Positions 1-9,431 of a DNA stretch of 64,000 nt are shown here, piece after piece. A program made the position numbers and the translations under genes. The stretch lies in NCBI RefSeq assembly GCF_008638365.1, contig NZ_VWVU01000016.1, positions 1-64,000 of the forward strand, in the 5' to 3' direction. Each line of letters opens with the position of its first letter. Within the stretch, counting starts at the first letter, position 1. Below the pieces are notes generated by a model. That model had not been told where the DNA came from, ran no database searches, and was given only the letters and a program-made list of their open reading frames with translations. The stretch is from Nocardiopsis quinghaiensis (GTDB lineage Bacteria; Actinomycetota; Actinomycetes; Streptosporangiales; Streptosporangiaceae).

Positions 1-78
1 CTGCTCGTAGGTGTAGCCCTCAGACCACAGCGTCTGGATCTGGACCCGCTCATCTCGATTCAGTCGCTTCCCTGCCAC
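1..78 (-). CDS. IS30-type transposase, N-terminal fragment cut by window edge
   Basis: Only the first 26 codons are inside the window, read leftwards from a GTG at 78. They encode VAGKRLNRDERVQIQTLW followed by SEGYTYEQ. This matches the start of the helix-turn-helix region (HTH_38 type) of IS30-family transposases, which bind the element ends. A purine-rich ribosome site (GGGGAGAGG) sits just upstream. The likely inverted-repeat end of the element lies about 20-40 bp further out. The rest of the gene, including the DDE catalytic core, is off the left edge, so intactness cannot be judged. Confidence 0.7.
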   Translation of the reverse strand, partial: MAGKRLNRDERVQIQTLWSEGYTYEQ

Positions 79-94
79 AACCCTCTCCCCTGAC

Positions 95-117
95 CAGGAA
101 CGTTGCAACAAACACTA
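95..117. mobile_element. Probable terminal repeat end of the IS30-type element
   Basis: Reading leftwards, the sequence runs GTGTTTGTTGCAACGTTCC and then into the transposase ribosome site. A TTGCAACG-containing end at this distance from the start codon is what I would expect for an actinobacterial IS30-type element. The partner end is outside the window, so neither the inverted repeat nor a target duplication can be confirmed. Confidence 0.4.
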
Positions 118-176
118 GAAACCACCCCGCCGAGATTGCCGCTGGGGGCAAGATCATCCGGTGGGGGCCGGCGCCG

Positions 177-3100
177 CTACGAAAGCCCGTGGCCCGGGCC
201 CGCGCTGTCGTAGTGGTTCCCCACACCCGCCTGGTCGCGGTCCCGGGACAGGGGAACGGGGACGACGGTGTCGGTGGCCTGCGCTCGGAGTTCGGGGAGG
301 GCGTCCCCGCGCGCCAGCCCGAGGACGCGCGAGAGGCTCTCCTGGCCGACGAAGCCCTCCAGACGGAGAAGCGTCGGCGCGACCACCGGGAGGCTGAGCT
401 GGGGGCCGGTCACCACCTCCGTCACCCGGGAGAGGTAGTACTCCAGCAGAGTCCGTACATCCTTGGCGAATCCGTTCTCGGGTGAGGACATGCCGAGGTC
501 CTCCACGGCCTGCCTGAGCGCCAGGTGTTCCAGACGTCCCAGGGTCCGACTGCTGGCGAACAACCGCCTGTAGGCCTTCAGCCGCTCGTGGGGGCTCTCG
601 GTCACCGGTGTCAGGCGCAGCCGCAGCACCTCGTGCAGGTCGAACCAGGCCGTTTCGCCTTCGGTGCCCGACTCCGAGTACCAGGTCGCCAGGTCATCGG
701 AGACGTGACGCAGATAGGGCAGCAGACCGAGCAGGAAGCGCGCGGCCGTGCCGTTGACCCGCATCGCCGTCGACCGCAGCAGACGGGAGGTGGTCGTGTC
801 GTGCGGCACCGTGATCTCGTAGGGGTCGAGCACGGACGGTTCGGCGTCCACGTTCATCCGCAGCTCGAACCCCATGCTCTCCCCGACGCTGACCGGTGAG
901 GCGTCGTCCAGATCCACGACGGTGGCGACCCCGCCCGCGTGCCAGCCGTTCAGGTGGCGCACACGCAGGGTCGCCACGATGCTGAACCACTCGGTTCCCG
1001 GCAGGGTCCGCCACAGCGCGGCCGTGTGCTGCCAGTCCTGGAGGGGGTCGGGGGAGTCGGGGAACAGCTTCCGGATGTCGACCGGATCCTCGCGCACGAG
1101 ACACAGCAGGATCATGAGGTTGCTGGTGTAGTTGGCCTCGCGTCGGGTCAGTGGCAGCCGCACGGGCTCGTAGGCGGTGTAGGAGCGGTTGGAGGCCGGG
1201 AAGGGCGCCTCCTGGAACAGCTCCACGAGCAGCCGCGCATAGTCATCGCGGGCCTCCGGCTCCTCGGTGAACCGGCGCTCCAGGAGTTCGGCGAGGAAGT
1301 CCACGACCTTCTCGCGTCCCGCGTAGGCGGCGAAGGAGGACAGAGCGTACAGCTCCCCGTCGTCGATCCGCGCGGCGCGTCCCCTGCGCCGGGACGAGCT
1401 CGCCCGGGACGCGTCCAGCTCCTCCAGTGCGGCGGCCACGGCCCGCGCCACGAGGTACTCGCCGAAGGTGGCGTGCAGGAACTCGAAGACGCTCGCGTCC
1501 CCTCCGGAGACCTTCGCGCGGGCCTCGTGGACGAAGAAGAACCTGCCCAGGACCTGGTGGGCCGGGGCGATCCGACCGTGCAGGTCGGCGTCCTCGGCGC
1601 GCACCGCCGCGTCGGGCATGAGGACCGCCAGGTCCCGGTCCAGCTCATTGGCGTTCACGCTCTGCCTGCGGCGGGTGAACATCGCCAGGGCGGCGACCTC
1701 CAGACGGCGGAGTTCGTCCTCGACCGCGTCGCCCAGGTCCCCGTCGTTGAGATGGGGCCGGTGCTTGTCCACCTCCCTGCGGGCGAACTTTCCCAGGAGG
1801 CTCTCGTACAGCTCGCCGTGGGAGAGGGTCCTCTCGGTCCGGAGCAGGGGCTCCTCCGCCGCGTCGTAGATCAGCAGCATCATCAGCAGCAGCGGCTGCT
1901 CGGCCAGTTCCCGGTAGGGGAGGAGCTCCTTCATCGTGGGCGGCCAACGCCCCTCGTGGGTCAGGGACCGGGCGTTCACCCGGTTCCACACGCCCAGCGC
2001 CTTCCCCATCTGCTCCTCGTTGAAGGGTTCCAGCCGCATCACCATGGAGCCGTCGGGGAAGCGGGCCCGGTCCGCCACCACGGTGCGGCTGGTGACGATG
2101 ACTGTCACGGGTTGGCCCAACGCCTCCTGCTGGTGCTGGAACTCCTGGATCCGTTCCAGGTAGTCGGAGCGGTCCACGCCGGTGGCCTGGAGGAGTTCGT
2201 CGAAGCCGTCCAGGATGACGACGGGCAGTGCCCCGTCCGCCGACTCCGCGAGTTCGCGCCAGGAGACCCGTGTGTGGAGCGTCGCGGCGAGTCCCTCCTC
2301 GATCTGCACGTGGATGGGGGCGTTCGGCTGGACCGAGCGCAGCTCCACCCGGATCGGGAGGAAGTCCGACGCGGGCAGGCGGGCCGCCAGCATCTCGGTG
2401 AACTTGGACTTGCCCGCCCCGGGGTGGCCCAGGATGACCGTGGGGATCTCCGTGGCGAGCGGGTGGACGAGGTGGGCGGCGATCACCGGCTGGAGGTCCT
2501 CGACCACGGGCAGCCGGTCCCACCACTCCTCGGCGGAGGGGGTACCGCTGTGCACCGCGTAGGCGGCACGGCCCCGGGGGGCGACGTAGGCCTCCTCCAA
2601 CGTGGGCAGGGAGAGCCCCGGCGGAAGGTCCTCCGAACGCAGCACGGGTTGGCGCAGGACCGCCTGGTAACCGGCGGACAGCTCCCGTCGCCGGGTGTCC
2701 ACCTCGCGGTGGGAACCGACCTCCTCCAGGTACCGCCGCAGCTCCCCGAGCCCCGTTCCGACGGCCGCGCGCGTGTTCTCGTGCTCGGCGAGGTGCACCC
2801 ACATCCCGAACTCGGGGATGTCGGCGGAGAGCTGGCGGTAGGACTCCCGGTACCGCCGGGCGGCGTACTCGGGGACGACGTCCCCCATCTTCCTGAGGAG
2901 GGAGTGGTCGCCCGAGGTGATGCCGTGCCGTTCGGCCACCGCGAGCCCCGTCAGGGCTTCGGCGAAGTCCCGGAACAGGAAGTCCGAGAAGAAACGGGGA
3001 GCCCAGCCCGGTCCCAGGGACATGGCCGGTGCGGAGCCGCCGTGCGCCAGGACGCGCTGCATCAGCCCGGTCTGCTCCTCCTTGGTGAACTCCAGGTCCT

Positions 3101-3413
3101 TCAGGGCGAAGGGCGCGTCCAGCGCGGCCAGGGCCTCCTCCACCGCCTCGAAGAAGGCGACGACCACGAGGATCTGGTGCGCGGCCTCGATCTTCTCGGT
3201 CCGGGACAGGCGGCTCTCACCGCTGATCTTGTCCCGGATCCCCTCGACGGCCCGGCGGCCCCCGCTCACCAGCGCTCCTCGGGCTCCGAAGAGGTCGGGG
3301 ACCCCCATCAGTCCCAGGCCGCCGTCCGTGAGCCTTTCGGCGAGACCCATCACCTCCGAGTCGTTCTGTCCGAGGATCTTCAGGGCTTCCGCGTAGGTGA
3401 GCCGTTTCGCCAT
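177..3413 (-). CDS. NACHT-domain STAND NTPase (probable anti-phage bNACHT protein)
   Basis: A 1078-residue protein. Residues 1-~290 are an all-helical region beginning MAKRLTYAEALKIL, which resembles the NACHT N-terminal helical domain 7 (NNH7) family. The NACHT module follows: Walker A GHPGAGKSK (~329-337), Walker B VVILDGFDEL (~398-407) with the NACHT-type DGxDE, and a sensor-like VTSRT (~440-444). A helical region containing FLHATFGEYLVARAV near residue 690 is typical of NACHT/STAND proteins; no obvious repeat sensor is visible. Bacterial NACHT proteins are established as oligomerising anti-phage sensors; that role here is inference. I chose the ATG at 3413 because of GGAGAGG upstream; an open frame continues 26 codons further but has no family match. 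The gene lies next to an IS30-type end and stands alone. Confidence 0.85.
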   Translation of the reverse strand: MAKRLTYAEALKILGQNDSEVMGLAERLTDGGLGLMGVPDLFGARGALVSGGRRAVEGIRDKISGESRLSRTEKIEAAHQILVVVAFFEAVEEALAALDAPFALKDLEFTKEEQTGLMQRVLAHGGSAPAMSLGPGWAPRFFSDFLFRDFAEALTGLAVAERHGITSGDHSLLRKMGDVVPEYAARRYRESYRQLSADIPEFGMWVHLAEHENTRAAVGTGLGELRRYLEEVGSHREVDTRRRELSAGYQAVLRQPVLRSEDLPPGLSLPTLEEAYVAPRGRAAYAVHSGTPSAEEWWDRLPVVEDLQPVIAAHLVHPLATEIPTVILGHPGAGKSKFTEMLAARLPASDFLPIRVELRSVQPNAPIHVQIEEGLAATLHTRVSWRELAESADGALPVVILDGFDELLQATGVDRSDYLERIQEFQHQQEALGQPVTVIVTSRTVVADRARFPDGSMVMRLEPFNEEQMGKALGVWNRVNARSLTHEGRWPPTMKELLPYRELAEQPLLLMMLLIYDAAEEPLLRTERTLSHGELYESLLGKFARREVDKHRPHLNDGDLGDAVEDELRRLEVAALAMFTRRRQSVNANELDRDLAVLMPDAAVRAEDADLHGRIAPAHQVLGRFFFVHEARAKVSGGDASVFEFLHATFGEYLVARAVAAALEELDASRASSSRRRGRAARIDDGELYALSSFAAYAGREKVVDFLAELLERRFTEEPEARDDYARLLVELFQEAPFPASNRSYTAYEPVRLPLTRREANYTSNLMILLCLVREDPVDIRKLFPDSPDPLQDWQHTAALWRTLPGTEWFSIVATLRVRHLNGWHAGGVATVVDLDDASPVSVGESMGFELRMNVDAEPSVLDPYEITVPHDTTTSRLLRSTAMRVNGTAARFLLGLLPYLRHVSDDLATWYSESGTEGETAWFDLHEVLRLRLTPVTESPHERLKAYRRLFASSRTLGRLEHLALRQAVEDLGMSSPENGFAKDVRTLLEYYLSRVTEVVTGPQLSLPVVAPTLLRLEGFVGQESLSRVLGLARGDALPELRAQATDTVVPVPLSRDRDQAGVGNHYDSAGPGHGLS

Positions 3414-3540
3414 CGGGGGCCTCTCCGGTTTCGAGGGGGTGGAAACGCGGTCGGACCCGGCGCCGGAGGTGGCACCGAGTCCGCAGTTCACAAGGGTCTC
3501 GGGGGTTGTGGAACGTGTCGGGTCCGGGTGCGCGGACCGG

Positions 3541-4212
3541 CTAGGGCAGCTCCCAGTCCACCAGTTCGGAGTTCTGCTCCTTCAGCAGCTCGTTGGCGCG
3601 GCTGAAGGGCCTGGAGCCGAAGAACCCGTTCTTGGCCGAGAGCGGGCTCGGGTGCGCGGACTCCACGCACGGCACACCCGGCATCATGGGCCGCAGGTTG
3701 CGGGCGTCGCGCCCCCACAGGATCCCCACCAGCGGCTTGTCGCGCTCGGCGAGCGCGCGGATGGCCTGCTCGGTGACGGCCTCCCAGCCCTTGCCCCGGT
3801 GCGATCCGGCCTTGCCCGGCTCCACCGTGAGCACCCTGTTGAGCAGCAGCACGCCCTGGTGGGTCCACGGGGTCAGGTCGCCGTTGGAGGGCATGGGCAC
3901 CCCCAGGTCGTCGACCATCTCCTTGTAGATGTTGCGCAGGCTCGCGGGCAGGCGCACGTCCGGGGCGACCGAGAAGCTCAGGCCCACCGCGTTGCCCGGG
4001 GTCGGGTAGGGGTCCTGGCCCACGATGAGCACGCGCACGTCGGCGAAGGGCTGCTGGAAGGCGCGCAGGACGTTCTCCCCCGCGGGCAGGTAGGTGCGGC
4101 CCTCCGCGACCTCCTGCCGGAGGAACTCGCCCATCGCGGCGATCTGCGGTGCGACCGGCTCCAGAGCCTCGGCCCAGCCAGCTTCCATGATTTCTTTCAG
4201 GTCCTTGGGCAT
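3541..4212 (-). CDS. ung: Uracil-DNA glycosylase, family 1
   Basis: Removes uracil from DNA, starting base-excision repair in the cytoplasm. The 223-residue length is normal for the family. The water-activating loop GQDPYP is at ~65-70 (catalytic Asp67) and the DNA-intercalating loop HPSPLSA at ~187-193. There is no good ribosome site, but a TAGTGT -10 box ends 7 nt before the ATG, so the mRNA is probably leaderless. It faces the same way as the NACHT gene downstream, with a 127-bp gap. No trace of an operon partner. Confidence 0.96.
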   Translation of the reverse strand: MPKDLKEIMEAGWAEALEPVAPQIAAMGEFLRQEVAEGRTYLPAGENVLRAFQQPFADVRVLIVGQDPYPTPGNAVGLSFSVAPDVRLPASLRNIYKEMVDDLGVPMPSNGDLTPWTHQGVLLLNRVLTVEPGKAGSHRGKGWEAVTEQAIRALAERDKPLVGILWGRDARNLRPMMPGVPCVESAHPSPLSAKNGFFGSRPFSRANELLKEQNSELVDWELP

Positions 4213-4254
4213 GGCCAGAACACTAGCGCCACGGAGCGACGTCCACGGCCGCTT

Positions 4255-4284
4255 CGGGCCTCCGGGCCTCCGGGCCTCCGGGCC
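4255..4284. repeat. Short tandem repeat, 8-bp unit x 3.75
   Basis: The unit CGGGCCTC is repeated three times, followed by a partial copy, in the gap upstream of ung. It is a simple-sequence tract prone to slippage. It lies about 45 bp upstream of the ung -10 box, so copy-number change might affect that promoter, but this is speculation. Confidence 0.8.
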
Positions 4285-4506
4285 GTTCCCGGACCGTGCG
4301 TTCCCCCCCCGGGGCCCGGAGCCGGGCGTCCGACCCGTCCGCGTGCACGGCCCCGCTGGCCGCGGACGCGGTCCTGCCGCTGGCGAGGGTGGGCGCGGAC
4401 GCGCTCCGTCCCGGCGCTCTGCGCGCCGTGCACCCGCGTGTGGCGGGCGAGCAGGGCGTGAGCGGCGGGCCGGACCGAGTGCCCCCAGGTAGGCGGCCAG
4501 GTGGCG

Positions 4507-4539
4507 GCGCCCCCGCGACCGGTCGAGCCGCGGGGGCGC
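4507..4539 (-). terminator. Hairpin terminator candidate after the GH15 gene
   Basis: A perfect 11-bp inverted repeat (GCGCCCCCGCG / CGCGGGGGCGC) with an 11-nt loop, about 107 bp past the stop codon of the GH15 gene. It has no T tract, as is usual for actinomycete terminators. Confidence 0.45.
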
Positions 4540-4645
4540 GCTCCTGCTCTGGTGGGAGGACGGTGTCGGCGGGGGACGGCGCCGGTGGGGGAGGACGTGC
4601 CGGGGACGAGGGCCGTGTGGGGTCGGCCGGGCGGGGTGCGGCGCC

Positions 4646-6451
4646 CTACTCGGCGCGCCAGCCTCCCTGGTGGGTGCTCAGGTTCAGTGCGGTGGTCACC
4701 AGCGGCACGTGGCTGAAGGCCTGGGGGAAGTTGCCGACCTGGCGGTTCTCGCGCGGGTCCCACTCCTCGGCCAGCAGACCCACGTCGTTGCGCAGCGACA
4801 GCAGCCGGTCGAACAGGTCGCGGGCCTCGTCCTGGCGGCCGATGGACAGCAGCGCGTTGGCCATCCAGAAGCTGCACGCCAGGAAGGCGCCCTCGTCACC
4901 GGGCAGTTTGTCCGCGGAGTCGTCCAGGTCGGTGCGGTAGCGCAGCACGAACCCGTCCACCATCAGGTCCTTGCGGATCGCCTCGATGGTGCCGACCACA
5001 CGCGGGTCGTCGTAGGGAAGGAAACCCACCTCGGGGATGAGCAGCAGCGCGGCGTCCAGCTCCTTGCTGCCGTAGTACTGCGTGAAGGTGTTGCGCTGGG
5101 GGTCGTAGCCGTACTCGCACACCTCGGCGTGGATGGTGTCGCGCAGGGACCTCCACCGCTCGATGGGACCCTCCTTGCCGAACTCCTCGATACTGCGCAC
5201 CGCCCGGTCGGCGGCCACCCAGGCCATCACCTTGGAGTGCACGAAGTGCTGGCGCGGACCGCGCACCTCCCACAGGCCCTCGTCCGGTTCGTCCCAGCAC
5301 CACTCCAGGTAGTTGACCAGGGAGCGCTGCAGCCCCCACAGGTAGTCGCCGCCGCGGATGTTGTGGCGGCGGGCCAGGTGCAGCACGTCCATGACCTCGC
5401 CGTAGACGTCCAGCTGGTACTGGCCCACGGCGGCGTTGCCGATCCGGACCGGATGGGAGGCCTCGTAGCCCGGCAGCCAGTCGGCCTCCCACTCGGTGAG
5501 CCTGCGCTCGCCGCGGATGCCGTACATGATCTGCATGAGTTGGGGTTCGCCCGCGACCGCGCGCACCAGCCACTCGCGCCAGGCCAGCGCCTCGTCCTTG
5601 TACCCGGAGCGGATCAACGCCTCCAGGGTGATGGTGGCGTCGCGCAGCCAGCAGTAGCGGTAGTCCCAGTTGCGCACCCCGCCGAGGTGCTCGGGCAGGG
5701 AGGTGGTGGGCGAGGCGACGATTCCGCCGGTGGGACGGTAGGTGAGGGCCTTGAGCACGATGAGGGAGCGGATGACCGCCTCGCGGTAGGGGCCCTCGTA
5801 GGTGCACTGGTTCACCCACTTCTCCCAGAACCGCTCGGTGCGGGAGAGCGCTTTCTCGGCGTCCAGGTGGTCGGACTCCTCCACCTGGGAGGGGTGCCAG
5901 GTCATCACGAACGGAACACGCTGTCCGGCGGTGACGGTGAAGGTGGCGTCGTGGGTGAAGTTGTGGCCCTGCAGGGGGATGGGACTGCTCAGCCAGACGG
6001 AGTCGGGGCCCGCGATGGCCACCAGCTCGGTACCGGCGCGGTGCACCCACGGAACGACGTGGCCGTAGTCGAAGCGGATGCGCATGGTGGTCTCCATGCA
6101 CACCGAACCCGCCAGCCCCTCGACGATGCGGACGATGTGCGGGGCACCGCCGCGCGGCGGCATGAAGTCGATGATCCGGACGGAACCGTTCTCGGTGTCC
6201 CACTCCGACTCCAGGATGAGCGTGTCGCCCCGGTAGCGGCGGCGGGTGGCACGGGGGTCGCCCTCGGCGGGCCGCAGGATCCAGCTGCCGTTCTGGTCGT
6301 CGCCCAGCATCGCGGCGAAACAGGCGGAGGAGTCGAAGTCGGGAAGGCACGCCCAGTCGATGGAGCCGTCACGCCCGACCAGCGCGGCGGTCTGCATGTC
6401 GCCGATCATTGCGTAGTCCTCAATCCAGCCGGGCACGCGGCTCACCCCCAT
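4646..6451 (-). CDS. Glycoside hydrolase family 15 protein (glucoamylase/trehalase-like)
   Basis: A 601-residue cytoplasmic enzyme. It begins [18 protein letters not shown], the usual start of bacterial GH15 proteins, followed by [14 protein letters not shown] (N-terminal beta-sandwich). The (alpha/alpha)6 barrel shows [16 protein letters not shown] and, near the C-terminus, [17 protein letters not shown]. Actinobacterial members of this subgroup include an alpha,alpha-trehalase as well as glucan glucohydrolases, so the substrate (trehalose versus maltodextrin) cannot be fixed. The ATG at 6451 is chosen from family alignment; AGGA motifs sit 8-16 nt upstream. The open frame extends 110 codons further upstream but that part looks non-coding. 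No sugar-transport or regulator gene is adjacent. Confidence 0.88.
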   Translation of the reverse strand: MGVSRVPGWIEDYAMIGDMQTAALVGRDGSIDWACLPDFDSSACFAAMLGDDQNGSWILRPAEGDPRATRRRYRGDTLILESEWDTENGSVRIIDFMPPRGGAPHIVRIVEGLAGSVCMETTMRIRFDYGHVVPWVHRAGTELVAIAGPDSVWLSSPIPLQGHNFTHDATFTVTAGQRVPFVMTWHPSQVEESDHLDAEKALSRTERFWEKWVNQCTYEGPYREAVIRSLIVLKALTYRPTGGIVASPTTSLPEHLGGVRNWDYRYCWLRDATITLEALIRSGYKDEALAWREWLVRAVAGEPQLMQIMYGIRGERRLTEWEADWLPGYEASHPVRIGNAAVGQYQLDVYGEVMDVLHLARRHNIRGGDYLWGLQRSLVNYLEWCWDEPDEGLWEVRGPRQHFVHSKVMAWVAADRAVRSIEEFGKEGPIERWRSLRDTIHAEVCEYGYDPQRNTFTQYYGSKELDAALLLIPEVGFLPYDDPRVVGTIEAIRKDLMVDGFVLRYRTDLDDSADKLPGDEGAFLACSFWMANALLSIGRQDEARDLFDRLLSLRNDVGLLAEEWDPRENRQVGNFPQAFSHVPLVTTALNLSTHQGGWRAE

Positions 6452-7001
6452 CACGTCGTCCTGGTTCCTGCGGTTGGCGCCTCGTGGGATGGCACCGCGT
6501 TCTCGCGGCCCCACGCGCGCACGCCTGTGCGCGTGCTCCGCCGGGGTTCTCCCACCCAGCCCGCCACCGGGAGCGGACCCGTGGTCGGGAAGGGGCGCCG
6601 CTCGGGCCACGTTATGCCTCCGCACCAGCCGCCGCTTGCCTTCCACCCGGTTATGTGCCCAGGTGAGGGCAGGCGAAAAGGCCGGTGCCCGCGAACCGGC
6701 CCGAACACGGTCCTTTCCGTTCACCGCGGTCCCCATCCTCCCCTCTCCGGAGGGGGCGCGCCACCGCACTTGCACGTGCATAGGAATGTGCAGGGAGAAA
6801 TGTGGGGAAATGGGGGAGATTGTCAGGCCAGAAGTTACGACGCGGTGATCAATATTCGGTCACAGGCCAGCTTCCGGCCATCGAGAGTACGGTGGCCAGA
6901 CGACCGGAAACCCGGGCGGGGCAGGCGATCCCGAAGAACAGGGCACACGGCGGGGCGGTGGGGCGGGAGGAGGCCGTACCGGCGCACCGGCCCGCCGGCG
7001 G
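6452..7001. other. Intergenic region upstream of the GH15 gene
   Basis: A 550-bp stretch without a supportable gene. It contains a perfect 10-bp palindrome TGCACGTGCA at 6771-6780 and a 7-bp hairpin with an 8-nt loop at 6680-6701. Either could be an operator or processing signal for the GH15 transcript. The part near 6800-6860 is relatively AT-rich, as expected for promoter DNA. Confidence 0.5.
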
Positions 7002-7694
7002 TCACCGGGCGTCCGGGAGCCCGGTGGCCTCGGGAGCCCGGTCGGGCATGCGCATCAGGGGCAGGAAGAGCTGGGCCAGCGGGCCGATCGCCACCGCGAA
7101 CACCAGGGTCCCCACACCCACCGTTCCACCCAGGAGGAAGCCGGTGGCCACAACGCCCACCTCGATCGCGGTCCGCGCCAGGCGTACCGACCATCCTCGC
7201 GCGGCCAGGCCGGTCATCAGCCCGTCCCGGGGGCCCGGGCCCAGTTGGGCGCCGATGTAGCACCCGGTCGCGACCGCGCACACCACCACCCCGAGTCCCA
7301 GCAACGCCACTCGCACCGCCAACACCTCGGTCGCGGGCAGTAGCCACAGGAACAGGTCCACCGTCATACCCACCACGACCACGTTGCTCAGCGTGCCAAG
7401 ACCCGGCTTCTGGCGCAGGGGGATCCACAGAAGCATCAGCATCGCGCCGACCAGCACGCTCCACGTGCCGATGGACAGCCCGGTCTGCCGGGCCAGGCCC
7501 TGGTGCAGCACGTCCCAGGGCATCGCGCCCAGCCCGGCGTGGACGAGCAGGGCGCCGCTCAGGCCGTAGAGGACCAGGCCCGTGTACAACCGGACCAGGC
7601 GGCGCACCCGGGGGCGGGGCAGGACCGGGGTGATCAGCACCCGGCCCAGCAGGTCGGAGGCCGCGCCGCGGGCGGAACGGGGCTGTGCGGTCAT
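7002..7694 (-). CDS. YczE/YyaS/YitT-type integral membrane protein
   Basis: A 230-residue protein with about five or six hydrophobic segments. The YczE-type signatures GLGAMPWDVLHQGLA (after the first membrane segment) and YIGAQLGPGPRDGLMTGLA (after the fourth) are clear. Its function is unknown; the family sits beside MocR-type regulators in many actinobacteria and is thought to be under their control, possibly linked to vitamin B6 or amino-acid transport. The ATG at 7694 has AAAGGAA 6 nt upstream. It diverges from the MocR gene at 7905 across about 210 bp. Confidence 0.85.
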   Translation of the reverse strand: MTAQPRSARGAASDLLGRVLITPVLPRPRVRRLVRLYTGLVLYGLSGALLVHAGLGAMPWDVLHQGLARQTGLSIGTWSVLVGAMLMLLWIPLRQKPGLGTLSNVVVVGMTVDLFLWLLPATEVLAVRVALLGLGVVVCAVATGCYIGAQLGPGPRDGLMTGLAARGWSVRLARTAIEVGVVATGFLLGGTVGVGTLVFAVAIGPLAQLFLPLMRMPDRAPEATGLPDAR

Positions 7695-7850
7695 GGGGTT
7701 CCTTTCGCACCTGGGATCATCGGACGAAGATCCGCACGGGAGACGCGGGGCCGGGAGGCGCGGTCCGGGAACGCGGGGCCGGGGCACGGAGCCACCGGGG
7801 CCCGGCGGGGGAGCCACCTGAGTATCGTGGCGGATGTGGCGCTGGGAATG

Positions 7851-7881
7851 AAGTGCCAATCACGGGCAAGTGGCCTGGTTC
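7851..7881. promoter_or_regulatory. Direct-repeat operator candidate for the MocR regulator
   Basis: Two copies of AAGTG(C/G)C, AAGTGCCAAT at 7851 and AAGTGGCCTG at 7868, start 17 bp apart in the divergent yczE-mocR region. MocR/PdxR proteins characteristically bind direct repeats on one face of the helix through a dimer, so this is a fitting site for autoregulation and control of the membrane gene. Confidence 0.45.
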
Positions 7882-7904
7882 GCGACGCGGTGACGGGAGA
7901 CGGC

Positions 7905-9359
7905 ATGGCGAGGCAGAGCGGTCACCGCGCCGCGGAGCGCTCCGGGCGGATCAACGGACGCCTCCTGGCCCGCCTCATCGGCGAGGCGCCCGTGGAGCGC
8001 CCCTACTACCTGGCCATCGCCCACGCCGTCAGCGGACTGGTCATGGACGGACGGGTCCCCAGCAACACCCGGATGCCCGCCGAACGCGATCTGGCCACCG
8101 CGCTCGGGGTCAGCCGCAACACCGTCACCGCCGCCTACGCCTGGCTGCGCGAGAACCGGTTCCTGGAGAGCCGGCAGGGCGCGGGCAGCTGGACCGTCCT
8201 GCCCGACTCCGGTACCGATGAGCCCTCGCCGTTCGCCCCCGCCGCCGAGCACATCGACCTGGGCGTGGCCGCACCCCCGGCCGTGGAGGGGCTGCGCGCC
8301 GCCGCGCTCCGGGCCGCCGAGCAGCTCGCCGCGCATGTGGGCGGACTGGGGTACCACCCCTACGGCCTGCCCGAGCTGCGGCACGCCATCGCCCGTCGCT
8401 ACGTGGAGCGCGGACTGCCCACCACCCCCGAGCAGATCTTCGTCACCAACGGCGCGCAGCAGGGCATCGCGCTGGCCCTGGACCTGCTCGTGCAGCCCGG
8501 CGACGAGGTGCTGGTGGAGTCGCCCACCTACCCGCACGCGCTGGACGCCGTCCGCCGGGGCGGGGCCCGGGTACGCACCGTCGGGGTGACGCCGCAGGGC
8601 TGGGACATGGAGTACCTCGTCGACGCGTTCCGCCGGTGGAAGCCCGGACTGGCCTACCTCATCCCCGACTTCCAGAACCCCACCGGCGCCCTGATGGACG
8701 ACGAGGAGCGCCGCGTCCTGGTGCGCGAGGCGCGCCGGTCGGAGAGCCACCTGGTCATCGACGAGTCGGTCACGGAACTGGCCATCGACTCCGGCGACCT
8801 GCCCACGCCGGTGGCCGCCTACGACACCGACGGCCGGGTACTGACGGTGGGCTCGGTGGCCAAGCTGCTGTGGGGCGGACTACGGGTGGGGTGGATCCGC
8901 GCCACGCCGCCGATGGTGACCCGTCTGATGGCCGCGCGCCAGCGTTTCGACCTGGCCGGGTCGGTGCTGGACCAGCTCACCGCCACCCACCTGCTCGCCG
9001 ACGTGATGCGCATCCGCGCCGAGCGCAGCCGCCAGCTGCGCCGCAACCGCGACGCGCTGCTGTACGCGCTGCGGGAACGGCTGCCCGACTGGCGGCCCAG
9101 CGTTCCCGGAGGCGGGCTGGTGCTGTGGACGACGCTGCCCCAGCCCATGGCCAGCGTGCTGAGCACGGCCGCCGTCCGGCACGGGGTGCACCCGGCGGCC
9201 GGGCCGGTGTTCGGAGCCGACGGCACCCTGGAGCGCTACCTGCGCCTGTCCTACACCCAGCCGCCGGACGTGCTCGCCGACGCCGTGGAGCGCCTGGCCG
9301 CCGCCTACACCGAGACCCTGGCCCACCCGGTCCAGCCCCGGGGACGGCTGTACGTCTGA
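7905..9359 (+). CDS. MocR-type transcriptional regulator (GntR HTH fused to aminotransferase-like domain)
   Basis: A 484-residue chimera. Residues ~30-100 are a GntR-family winged helix (RMPAERDLATALGVSRNTV). Residues ~115-480 are a fold-type I aminotransferase domain with the PLP lysine in SVAKLLWGGLR (Lys320) and the PLP-contacting DFQNPTGALM region. In this family PLP acts as an effector and no transamination is needed. The ATG at 7905 is chosen for GGGAGA 5 nt upstream. It diverges from the YczE gene, a common actinobacterial arrangement implying regulator and target. Confidence 0.92.
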   Translation: MARQSGHRAAERSGRINGRLLARLIGEAPVERPYYLAIAHAVSGLVMDGRVPSNTRMPAERDLATALGVSRNTVTAAYAWLRENRFLESRQGAGSWTVLPDSGTDEPSPFAPAAEHIDLGVAAPPAVEGLRAAALRAAEQLAAHVGGLGYHPYGLPELRHAIARRYVERGLPTTPEQIFVTNGAQQGIALALDLLVQPGDEVLVESPTYPHALDAVRRGGARVRTVGVTPQGWDMEYLVDAFRRWKPGLAYLIPDFQNPTGALMDDEERRVLVREARRSESHLVIDESVTELAIDSGDLPTPVAAYDTDGRVLTVGSVAKLLWGGLRVGWIRATPPMVTRLMAARQRFDLAGSVLDQLTATHLLADVMRIRAERSRQLRRNRDALLYALRERLPDWRPSVPGGGLVLWTTLPQPMASVLSTAAVRHGVHPAAGPVFGADGTLERYLRLSYTQPPDVLADAVERLAAAYTETLAHPVQPRGRLYV

Positions 9360-9377
9360 GGGCGCGGCGGGCGGGGA

Positions 9378-9394
9378 GGCGGGGGAGCCCCGCC
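9378..9394. terminator. Bidirectional hairpin between convergent genes
   Basis: Perfect 7-bp stem GGCGGGG/CCCCGCC with a 3-nt loop. It lies between the convergent ends of the MocR gene and the hydrolase gene, so it could stop transcription from either side. Confidence 0.45.
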
Positions 9395-9431
9395 ACCGGC
9401 TCGCCGTTCGCGCACGGCCGGTGCCCGTTCC

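Larger units (their letters stand above)
4213..4645. other. Intergenic region between ung and the GH15 gene
   Basis: This 433-bp gap holds the leaderless ung promoter at its left end, the 8-bp tandem repeat, and a hairpin downstream of the GH15 gene. I see no convincing coding region, tRNA or other RNA gene in it. Confidence 0.6.

Noticed and set aside
3414-3491. Longer N-terminus for the NACHT protein
   Set aside because: The extra 26 residues do not resemble the family, and a good ribosome site precedes the ATG at 3413.
939-3605. Very long open frame antisense to the NACHT gene
   Set aside because: Composition is that of an out-of-frame copy of a GC-rich gene (His/Gly/Arg/Val/Leu-rich, no recognisable domain). 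The same holds for the long antisense frames over the GH15, aceA, ramB, acyl-CoA dehydrogenase, phosphatase, helicase and cluster genes.
4255-4284. CRISPR-like repeat
   Set aside because: The 8-bp units are directly adjacent without spacers; it is a simple tandem repeat. No CRISPR array or cas gene is present.
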